A DNA stretch of 35,317 nt. Origin: an uncultured Terriglobales bacterium. GTDB taxonomy: Bacteria; Acidobacteriota; Terriglobia; Terriglobales; Acidobacteriaceae. This document shows, piece after piece, positions 24,601-31,126 of the stretch (positions are counted from its first letter, which is position 1; each line of letters begins with the position of its first letter). A model generated the notes under the pieces. It had not been told where the DNA came from and ran no database searches. It saw only the letters and a list, made by a program, of their open reading frames with translations. The translations under genes and the position numbers were made by a program. The stretch spans positions 1 to 35,317 of the forward strand of contig CATPBJ010000052.1 of assembly GCA_955652395.1 (NCBI GenBank), in the 5' to 3' direction.

Positions 24601-24765
24601 TCATTGTGCTGACGGCTTCTCAACGTCTTTTATGGCGGACTTGAAGCCGCGGATGCCCTCTCCGATTCCTTTGCCCAGTTCCGGAAGTTTTTTGGGCCCG
24701 AACACGAGCAGCGCAATTCCGAAGATCACCAGCAGGTGCGTGGGTTGAAACAGTCCTTCAAACAT
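24601..24765 (-). CDS. tatA: Twin-arginine translocase subunit TatA/TatE (54 aa)
   Basis: A small frame from ATG 24765, with GGAG seven bases upstream, encodes MFEGLFQPTHLLVIFGIALL followed by VFGPKKLPELGKGIGEGIRG. One membrane helix, the FGPKKLPELG hinge and the amphipathic helix with GFKSAIKDVEK are the TatA/TatE signature. TatA oligomers form the passage for folded proteins carrying a twin-arginine signal. The protein is short (TatA is often 60-90 aa) because the charged tail is nearly absent, ending KPSAQ. No tatB or tatC is beside it, as is common when TatA is a stand-alone copy. Upstream lies a run of three 15-base repeats. Confidence 0.9.
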   Translation of the reverse strand: MFEGLFQPTHLLVIFGIALLVFGPKKLPELGKGIGEGIRGFKSAIKDVEKPSAQ

Positions 24766-24776
24766 ATCGGCTCCTC

Positions 24777-24821
24777 AGATCGAGTAACGAAAGATCGAGC
24801 AACAAAAGATCGAGTACGAAA
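24777..24821. repeat. Three tandem 15-base repeats in the tatA leader
   Basis: On the plus strand AGATCGAGTAACGAA, AGATCGAGCAACAAA and AGATCGAGTACGAAA follow one another without gap. On the tatA strand each unit ends CTCGATCT, and the last ends right at the Shine-Dalgarno sequence. Copies differ at two to four positions. They could be a slippage product, a binding-site array or a structured leader. Confidence 0.8.
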
Positions 24822-24885
24822 ATCTCACAACCGTGTTGGTGAAAATGTCAGTGATGCAACCGGCAGCCAGGTACAGCGAAAGCTG

Positions 24886-25042
24886 TCAATAGGACTGCAC
24901 GACAATCCTGCCGGTCATCTTCGGATGCAATCGTTGGCGAATGCCCGAGATACCAATGCCAGCCCTCAAAGTCCAAACCAGGCCTGTACCTGCCCATGCC
25001 ATGCACTTCAGGAACCCGCGACGATCGACGCCATCATGATTG
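24886..25042 (-). pseudogene. Remnant of a Tat-exported protein (signal-peptide region)
   Basis: The minus strand encodes VDRRGFLKCMAWAGTGLVWT at about 25029-24970. The RRGFLK motif followed by a hydrophobic stretch with WAGTG is a textbook twin-arginine signal, of a type I associate with exported metallophosphoesterases. The likely ATG ATG after GGAG (near 25040) is one base out of frame with the RR motif. After the hydrophobic core a second shift is suggested, since another frame reads SRAFAN, before a stop at 24886. No mature domain follows. So this is a truncated, frame-disrupted gene start next to tatA. Confidence 0.6.
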
Positions 25043-25193
25043 AGATCTCCGTAATTTGTAACTTCCGAGTTGATAACTGGCACCTTTCGCTTTTAGTCCC
25101 ATTTACGTTGAGGTGGCGTCAGGAAATTTCTGTGATTCTTTAACGACTCTGAATTTTCCATTTACGTGTCCCAGTTGAGATCTCGTCGGGCGC

Positions 25194-25641
25194 CTAGCCA
25201 GGTCCGTTTAGACCGCTTAGGTAGCCACCCAAGTGCCCTGTCAACGCGACAATACCAACCGTCAGAAATTCAATCACCAGGCGGTAGGGCGGCAACGCTT
25301 CGGCCCGCCGCCGCCCGCGGAAATGCAGCCACCAGACCAGCCCGATCATTACGCTCGAGACGCACGCAAGTACCAGGTGCAGCAATAGGATGCCCTTCAG
25401 CTTCTGGCCCTCGAGTTGGAGCTGCCACGCGAGGACACCTGGCGAGAACCGGGACGGTCGAAATCGCTGCCACGAGCAGGTTGTAGTAGGCTGTGTCCGC
25501 CAGGCCACGTCGCTTCGTCCAGTGGGCAATGAGATCGAAGGCCACTGCTGAAATGAACAGCGCGATTGGAAAATGGATCAGCACGACGTGTTGTGCATGC
25601 CTCGGCAAGAGCGCGGTTTTGAGATCGAAAGGGTTTGCCAT
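25194..25641 (-). pseudogene. DUF2231-type membrane protein with one frameshift
   Basis: Starting at ATG 25641 (MANPFDLKTALLPRHAQHVV), the first frame encodes LIHFPIALFISAVAFDLIAH and AYYNLLVAAISTVPVLA, two membrane helices with the HFPIALF motif of DUF2231. Near 25443 the frame breaks; the next one carries on as GVLAWQLQLEGQKLKGILLL, HLVLACVSSVMIGLVWWLHF and LTVGIVALTGHLGGYLSG to a stop at 25194. Joined, they give a normal four-helix DUF2231 protein of about 148 aa. Such proteins are predicted membrane sensors or redox partners of unknown role. A single missing base near GCCAGGTGT explains the break. Confidence 0.75.
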
Positions 25642-25801
25642 CGTCTGCGCCTGTTCTTAGATCTCCCGAATGTCACATCCCAAGAACTCCAGGCCCGCAG
25701 GTTATGAGCCCTGCACCGTCGACGGCTCTACCCTGTCCCCGGGGTTCAAAGCTGATAACCGACCCGAGAGTGCTCTATTCCCAGCAGAATTATTGTTATT
25801 T

Positions 25802-26419
25802 ATGAGGAATAAAAGTCCTTCGCGCTGGTTTAATCTTGAGTGGATGTCCGGAGTGGGCCCTCAATCCGATTCCTTCGAAGAATTGGCGATGCCGCTCTTC
25901 GATCAGTTGTACAACTTCGCGCACTGGTTGACGCAGAATCGCGAAGAAGCTGAAGATTTGGTTCAGGAAACCTACGCCAAGGCTTTGAAAGGGTTCTCGT
26001 CTTTCCAGCTGGGGACTAATTTTCGGGCGTGGATGTATCGCATCCTGCGTAACACGTTTTTGACCTCGCGCACCGGGTTGAAAGTGACCATGACTGTACC
26101 TTTGGATCCCGAGGAGGACGGAACTGAACCGGCAGTCGAGTGCGACACGCCGGAAACGATTCTATTTGAGCGCTCGAACCGCGAACTGCTGCAGAACGCC
26201 ATCGATGAGCTGCCGGTCCATTTCCGGGAGATCCTCCTCCTCTGTGAGGTGGAGGAAATGTCGTATCAGGAGATTGCCGAAACGCTTTCCATTCCTATTG
26301 GTACGGTGATGTCGCGTCTATCGCGTGCAAGAAAGACGTTACGTGCACGCCTGCGACCACAGTTGCCACAAGGATCAGCTGCGGCAGCGATGGCAAAGGG
26401 GACGAACCGTGGTGTGTGA
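25802..26419 (+). CDS. ECF-type RNA polymerase sigma factor
   Basis: Sigma region 2 is REEAEDLVQETYAKALKGF followed by GTNFRAWMYRILRNTF, and region 4 is LPVHFREILLLCEVEEMSYQ then EIAETLSIPIGTVMSRLSRA. ATG 25802 is preferred (205 aa) because the frame before it is non-homologous and the bases just upstream are AT-rich as in a promoter, but ATG 25844 and ATG 25670 are possible and no good ribosome site decides. The stop overlaps the following anti-sigma start (GTGTGTGA), so the two are coupled. It is predicted to be held inactive by that membrane protein and released by an envelope signal. It resembles the SigW/RpoE-like low-molecular-weight ECF class. Confidence 0.88.
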   Translation: MRNKSPSRWFNLEWMSGVGPQSDSFEELAMPLFDQLYNFAHWLTQNREEAEDLVQETYAKALKGFSSFQLGTNFRAWMYRILRNTFLTSRTGLKVTMTVPLDPEEDGTEPAVECDTPETILFERSNRELLQNAIDELPVHFREILLLCEVEEMSYQEIAETLSIPIGTVMSRLSRARKTLRARLRPQLPQGSAAAAMAKGTNRGV

Positions 26420-27161
26420 GTCCTGGAAGGCAAAACTCGAGACCTACCTCGATGGTGAGCTTCCGTCGGACGAGATGCGCGCCTTTGACGCTCATGTGCA
26501 CGGCTGCTCCTCCTGCGCCGCAGATACCCTCGCGCGGGTGCGGATGAAGCGCGGCATTCAGGCAGCCGGAAAGCGGTTTGCTCCGACGTCTGAATTTCGG
26601 CGCCGTGTGCAAAGCACTATTGCCACAAAGACACGCCGCAGTTTCCATCTGACGTGGATGTTCGCGGCGGCCCTATCCATTCTCGCGGTCGTGGGCCTGC
26701 TTTCAACTTACATGGCAGTGCGCCGATCCAGCCGAGAGCAGGCTTATGGCGAAATCGCCGACCTGCATGTCGCGGCGCTGGCCAGCTCATCACCAGTAGA
26801 CGTGGTATCCACAGATCGCCACACAGTAAAGCCCTGGTTTCAAGGAAAGATCCCCTTCGCCTTCGATTTGCCGGAAGTCCAGAACTCCGAGTTTTCCCTT
26901 CTAGGGGGTCGCATGACGTACCTCGGTCAAACACCCGGCGCACATTTGATCTACACCGTGCGGAAACACGAAATTTCCGTGTTCGTGTTCCGGGAAGCAG
27001 CGATGCGGGGTGGATGGGACAATAGCTCTGCTGTGACAAAACAGGTGTCGTTCAACCTGGCAACCTGGAGCCAAGGCGGACTTCGCTATTTCGTGATCGG
27101 CGACGCGAGCACTGCCGATATCGACAATCTTACGAAATTGTTCAAAGCCGCGAGTTCGTAG
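26409..27161 (+). CDS. Membrane-anchored zinc-finger anti-sigma factor
   Basis: GTG 26409 (or the next codon, GTG 26412) follows AAGGGGA at about six bases and overlaps the sigma factor stop. The N-terminus carries the zinc-binding anti-sigma fold: CESWKAKLETYLDGELPSDE then HVHGCSSC, an HxxxCxxC motif. One membrane helix follows (WMFAAALSILAVVGLLSTYM, about residues 82-101). The outer part of about 145 residues includes FAFDLPEVQNSEFSLLGGRM and HLIYTVRKHEISVFVFRE, a beta-rich domain as in mycothiol/redox-type anti-sigma proteins, without a clear ligand motif. It probably holds the neighbouring sigma factor at the membrane until a signal arrives. Confidence 0.85.
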   Translation: MVCESWKAKLETYLDGELPSDEMRAFDAHVHGCSSCAADTLARVRMKRGIQAAGKRFAPTSEFRRRVQSTIATKTRRSFHLTWMFAAALSILAVVGLLSTYMAVRRSSREQAYGEIADLHVAALASSSPVDVVSTDRHTVKPWFQGKIPFAFDLPEVQNSEFSLLGGRMTYLGQTPGAHLIYTVRKHEISVFVFREAAMRGGWDNSSAVTKQVSFNLATWSQGGLRYFVIGDASTADIDNLTKLFKAASS

Positions 27162-27208
27162 GTTCAACGTCGCAAGCCAGGCAGCGCGCTTCACTGGAGT
27201 CGCAGGAT

Positions 27209-27640
27209 TCAGTACAGCACTTCGTTCTCGCCTTTTTCAGAGATCTGCTTCTGGAACAGTGCCACAATCTTGCTTTCACCTCACTCTTCGTGAGGTAGCC
27301 CTTGGTTTTCGCTGCCAGTTCATTCCCGTCCAGCGCCTTCAGTCTCTCCAGTAAGTGCCGGTCGCAGCGCGCCAGGTCAGGGGGGGTCTGAGGTTTTCCT
27401 GGAGGCGGAAGGCGCGAGTGAAATCAAATCCTCTAAGTCTTCCAGTCCTTCCCAGTTAACACATTCGTGAGGTTGGGATCGTTATCGTAGACGGCGCGCT
27501 GGATGCTGACACTTGGAACAATCAGATGTACAAGGTTCGCGTCTTAGTACAGCCTCAGCGATTCTGAAACTGGTTGGCAAAGATGACTGGGCCCTTTTTG
27601 TTGGACAGTGGCCTGCGGCCTTCATGTTAATGGGTGTCTA
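27209..27640 (-). pseudogene. Degraded coding remnant, family not recognised
   Basis: No long frame is open, yet protein-like segments follow one another on the minus strand in shifting frames: KGPVIFANQFQNR, then VHLIVPSVSIQRAVYDND followed by NLTNVLTGKDWK, then LARCDRHLLERLKALDGNEL followed by AAKTKGYLTKSE, and finally KIVALFQKQISEKGENEVLY to a TGA at 27211-27209. At least three frame changes and one in-frame stop separate them. The pieces seem to be the C-terminal 110 or so residues of one protein. I do not recognise the family. Confidence 0.45.
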
Positions 27641-27787
27641 TAACAAAATGGTCAAGCAGAACGGCTCTGACGTTTACAGTCGCGCAGCCTAGCGGGCAGA
27701 GGCGCGTAGATCGCTCGCCGGTAAACGGACGGCCCTGGGTGTAGCTATCTCGCAATTGCTTCAACGTTCTTTGCGTCGCCACGCGAC

Positions 27788-28140
27788 TCAGGTGATCGGG
27801 TCGGGATTGAAAAGTGCTAGGGCGTTGTGCAGCCCCCAGTGGTCCGCCCACGTCTTCTTGCGGCCGCTGGCCACATCGAGAATAAAGCGGAAGATTTCCC
27901 AACCAACTTCCTCGACGGTGGCGGTGCCTGTGGCGATCCGGCCTGCGTCAATGTCGATCAGGTCGGGCCAGCGCTCTGCCAACGCGCTTCGCGACGAAAC
28001 CTTGACCACCGGAACCAGTGCCAGCCCGTACGGACTCCCCTCCCCGGTGGTAAAGACGTGCAGGTTCATCGACGCCAGCTGCTGGGTGCCACAGATGAAA
28101 TCACTGGCGGGGGTGGCCGCAAACACCTTACGTGCAATTG
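27788..28140 (-). pseudogene. C-terminal fragment of galactarate/altronate dehydratase (GarD/UxaA family)
   Basis: The open frame contains [55 protein letters not shown] and [20 protein letters not shown], which are the C-terminal hallmarks of hexonic/hexaric acid dehydratases (UxaA/GarD). The first 380 or so residues are missing; upstream the sequence changes to a regulator fragment. QLASMNL lacks a Gly that family members have before Met (QLASGMNL). Intact enzymes dehydrate altronate or galactarate with an Fe-type metal. This is a dead fragment of about 118 residues. Confidence 0.8.
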
Positions 28141-28144
28141 CCGG

Positions 28145-28275
28145 GTGCTGTCCTTGAGGACGGCAATCGCTCGCGAAGGCACCCGGCACACGGTTTCCAG
28201 CACGGGCGGTTTCGTGGCCAGATGGCCGCTGTGTTCCACCAGAAGTCGTAGGACGGCAAACGCTTTCCTGCGAAA
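28145..28275 (-). pseudogene. Fragment of a winged-helix (OmpR/PhoB-type) regulator
   Basis: In one minus-strand frame [20 protein letters not shown] is followed by VLETV and, after an altered stretch, [12 protein letters not shown]. This pattern ([21 protein letters not shown], then AVLKDSIRQLR) is the DNA-binding domain of the trans_reg_C family. The conserved Trp after LETV is replaced by Cys, the recognition loop is missing, and it joins directly to the dehydratase fragment. About 44 codons survive. Confidence 0.6.
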
Positions 28276-28302
28276 GCGGGATCGCCCGCGCGCATTACGC
28301 CG

Positions 28303-29718
28303 CTACAGCGCTGGTCGCGGCAGAATGACTCTCACTCTGCAGCCCCGCTCGTGAGGCCGATTCGTGAGTTCGAGGGAGCCGCCGTGTGCTTCTGCGATTT
28401 GCCGGGAGAGAACGAGACCGATACCACTACCGGAAGGTTTTGTTGTGTAGAACGGAACAAATGCGTTGCTCGGATTCAGCAGGCCCGGACCGTTATCTTC
28501 GATGGTCAAGTCCACAGCTTTTTCGAGCAGCTTCCAGCTCACGACAACGGTCGGCTCGAACCCATTCTTTGGAGGGGAATCGGCTTCGCTAGGGCTTTTG
28601 GATGGCGGGCCTTCCAGCACAGCTTCGGCTGCGTTGCGCACCAGATTGATGAGCATCTGCTCGAGTTGATCCGGATCTGCCATCACAGAAACCTCGGGTC
28701 CGGGAATCACTTTGACTTCTATCCGAGTCTCCAATCCAGCCACGCGGGTCACTAAGGGCGACAGGGTTGATTTTTTTAGGACGGGTGGCGGCATCTGCGC
28801 CAGTTGCCGATACGCTTGCAAGAAGCGGTTGAGGGACGCGGCCCGAGCTTCGATGATTCCCAGCCCACGCTCGAAATCCTCACGCTCCTCCGCGGCCAGC
28901 GTAGTTCCAGAGAGCCGCGCATGCAGGCTCCCGGCAATCGATTTAATGGGCGCCAATGAGTTATTCAGTTCGTGTCCCATTACCCGAATCAAGCGCTGCC
29001 AGGCGAGCCGCTCTTCTTCCCGCAAAGCCCGGCTCACATCGGAGAGCACGACCAGGGTGTGCGGTACTCCCCCCTGTCTAAAGGAGCTTCGCCGTACGAA
29101 CCAGCGCGCGTCCCTGTTGAAGCGCAATGGAATCACGGAGGCATTCTGGACAGAAAGACATGTTTTCAAGCCTAGCTCCGCGGCCGTCCGGCCGAGAAGT
29201 CTCGGAGAAATCCGTTGGAGAAGTCTTTCGCCGGCAGAGTTCACCAACCGCAGTGCTTCGCTCGGATCGAACGCAAACAGCGGAATATCCACCTCTTCGA
29301 CCACACGCTGCAGAAGGGCAGTCGCTTCAATCGCTCCGATGCGATGTTCCGCCAGCAGGTCGGCCAGCTTGTTGACTTCGAGAGAGAGTTCCCCGAGAGC
29401 GTCGTCTGGAACCGCCATCCGCGCGCGAAAGGAATAGTCCTCTTCCCGCAGAGCGCCAACCACATTGGCCAATGTCTGTAACGGACGAATAATTTGATCG
29501 TGATGAGCGGCGACGATCAATCCGCAGATGAGCAATTCACCGAAAAGAAGGGCCAACTTTGACTCGCTGGTCCAGTCTTGAAGCCAGATCAAGATACCGC
29601 TGGTCACCAAGCCGGGGATTGCCAACCACAACGAGGAACGAATAATCCGGCGCTCAAAAGGAGCTCGACGCGGTTTCTTGCGCTTGGATATTCTTGACTG
29701 GCGCGGGCTAAAGCCCAT
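28303..29718 (-). CDS. Membrane sensor histidine kinase, NtrY-like
   Basis: A 471-aa kinase. Two helices (about 29-46 and 54-72) with a short loop anchor it; a HAMP-like linker (IIRPLQTLANVVGALREEDY) and a PAS-like domain (about 130-230) follow. The His box is RVMGHELNNSLAPIKSIAG with His249; the ATPase has MLINLVRNAAEAV (N box), IEDNGPGL (G1) and GSGIGLVLSRQIAEAHGG (G2). HELNNSLAPI is typical of NtrY-like partners of NtrC regulators. It overlaps the response-regulator gene by 11 bases and is the last gene of the efflux operon, so it and the regulator form a cognate pair. The short periplasmic loop suggests it senses the membrane or cytoplasm, not a large external ligand. Confidence 0.92.
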   Translation of the reverse strand: MGFSPRQSRISKRKKPRRAPFERRIIRSSLWLAIPGLVTSGILIWLQDWTSESKLALLFGELLICGLIVAAHHDQIIRPLQTLANVVGALREEDYSFRARMAVPDDALGELSLEVNKLADLLAEHRIGAIEATALLQRVVEEVDIPLFAFDPSEALRLVNSAGERLLQRISPRLLGRTAAELGLKTCLSVQNASVIPLRFNRDARWFVRRSSFRQGGVPHTLVVLSDVSRALREEERLAWQRLIRVMGHELNNSLAPIKSIAGSLHARLSGTTLAAEEREDFERGLGIIEARAASLNRFLQAYRQLAQMPPPVLKKSTLSPLVTRVAGLETRIEVKVIPGPEVSVMADPDQLEQMLINLVRNAAEAVLEGPPSKSPSEADSPPKNGFEPTVVVSWKLLEKAVDLTIEDNGPGLLNPSNAFVPFYTTKPSGSGIGLVLSRQIAEAHGGSLELTNRPHERGCRVRVILPRPAL

Positions 29719-31123
29719 ACTTTTCCATTCGACGATACAGGGCGCCGCGGCTCAGGCCAAGCGCTTCGGCGGCCTGGCTTACATTGCCCTGGAAGCGCTG
29801 CAGCGCCTTCCGGATCAGGATTGTCTCCACCGATTCGAGACTCAGTTCCTCCAGGTTCTGCGCCTGTGATCGCTGCAGACCCAAGCCCAGGTCGCCGGCC
29901 TGGATTTGTTCGCTGCGGCACATGAGGACCGCTCGCTCCAGCGTGTGCTCCAGCTCGCGAACGTTGCCGGGCCAGGAATATTGCATCAACGATTGCAGGG
30001 ATGATGCGTCGAGCCCTCGAATTGCACGACGGTATCGCGAAGCATAGTGCGATAAGAAGTGGAGGGCAAGAACCGGAATATCCTCGCGGCGCTCGCGCAA
30101 GGCCGGCAAATGGATTTCAACTGTATTCAGGCGGAACAACAAGTCTTCGCGAAACTGGCCAGCCTGACAGGCAGCTTGGAGATCTGAATTCGTGGCCGAG
30201 ATGAGGCGTATGTCAACCTGCTTGGAACGCGACGATCCCACCCGTTCAATTTCTCCCGACTCCAGCACGCGCAGCAGCTTGGATTGCTGGCGCATTGGCA
30301 CGTTGCCAATCTCGTCAAGAAAAATTGTGCCGCCATCCGCCAGTTCGAATCGGCCGATGCGGTCCGTCCGGGCATCCGTGAAGGCTCCTTTCACGTGGCC
30401 GAAGAGTTCGCTCTCAAAAACGCCTTCTGCCAAGCCTCCGGTATTCACTGCGATCAGCTGACGCGAAGCCCGCAGCGACAGGACATGGATCGTCCGCGCG
30501 ACTACTTCTTTGCCAGTCCCATGCTCGCCGGTTATCAGGACATTCGCATCTGATGGAGCGAAGCGGGTGATGGCTTCCAGCACCGGGGTCATCGATGGTG
30601 CCGTGGCAATGAACTCAGGACGCCCCTGGACACTCAGCAAACGATTCTCGGCGGCCAGCCGTTCCGCCCGCTGCAGCGCGCGGTGAAGTTCGACCTGGGT
30701 TCGCAGAATGGCCAAGAGCCGCTCGTTCTCCCATGGCTTCTGAACAAAATCGCGCGCTCCCCGGCGCATCGCCTCAACCGCCAGGTCCACATTGCCCCAC
30801 GCAGTCATGACGATTACGGGGAGCGTACTGTCGATCGCGACAATATCGGAAAGCAGGCCCAGCCCTTCCTGTCCGGATGTGGTGTCCCGGGTGTAGTTCA
30901 GGTCGATCAACACAGCGTCGTAGGAAGAACTCGCGAGGGCGTCGCGTGCGAGCTCTGGAGAGCGAACGACGTCAACTTCGTAGCCCTGCGGTCTTAGCAG
31001 GAGTTCGATGGCCTCGAGAATATGCTGCTGATCGTCAGCCGCCAGAATGCGGGGAAGTTTGGATGCGCTTTGCGCCAACCCGGCGGAAAGCCCGATCTCC
31101 CCGGTCTTGGTTGAGCTTGGCAT
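29708..31123 (-). CDS. Sigma54-dependent response regulator (NtrC family)
   Basis: A 471-aa three-domain activator. The receiver has ADDQ (29-32), phospho-acceptor Asp74 (LIDLNY), Thr107 and Lys129. The AAA+ domain has the Walker A GEHGTGKE (199-206), GAFTDA (246-251), Walker B GGTIFLDEIG, RFREDLLFRLN-type second region (QFREDLLFRLNTVEIHLPAL) and the sensor WPGNVRELEH. The C-terminal Fis-type helix-turn-helix is NVSQAAEALGLSRGALYRRM. The sigma54-contacting loop is GAFTDA instead of GAFTGA, a variant known in other family members. It starts three bases after the TolC stop, so the regulator is made with the transporter it probably controls. No -24/-12 promoter is visible in the window; the operon promoter is outside. 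Confidence 0.93.
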   Translation of the reverse strand: MPSSTKTGEIGLSAGLAQSASKLPRILAADDQQHILEAIELLLRPQGYEVDVVRSPELARDALASSSYDAVLIDLNYTRDTTSGQEGLGLLSDIVAIDSTLPVIVMTAWGNVDLAVEAMRRGARDFVQKPWENERLLAILRTQVELHRALQRAERLAAENRLLSVQGRPEFIATAPSMTPVLEAITRFAPSDANVLITGEHGTGKEVVARTIHVLSLRASRQLIAVNTGGLAEGVFESELFGHVKGAFTDARTDRIGRFELADGGTIFLDEIGNVPMRQQSKLLRVLESGEIERVGSSRSKQVDIRLISATNSDLQAACQAGQFREDLLFRLNTVEIHLPALRERREDIPVLALHFLSHYASRYRRAIRGLDASSLQSLMQYSWPGNVRELEHTLERAVLMCRSEQIQAGDLGLGLQRSQAQNLEELSLESVETILIRKALQRFQGNVSQAAEALGLSRGALYRRMEKYGL

Positions 31124-31126
31124 GAG

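Noticed and set aside
24736-25143. Plus-strand frame over the tatA leader
   Set aside because: Runs antisense to tatA's start and the Tat-signal remnant; its repeated charged stretch is only the translation of the tandem repeats.
27627-27902. Minus-strand frame covering the end of the dehydratase fragment
   Set aside because: Its first half is a shadow of the dehydratase in another frame and the rest has no motif or ribosome site.
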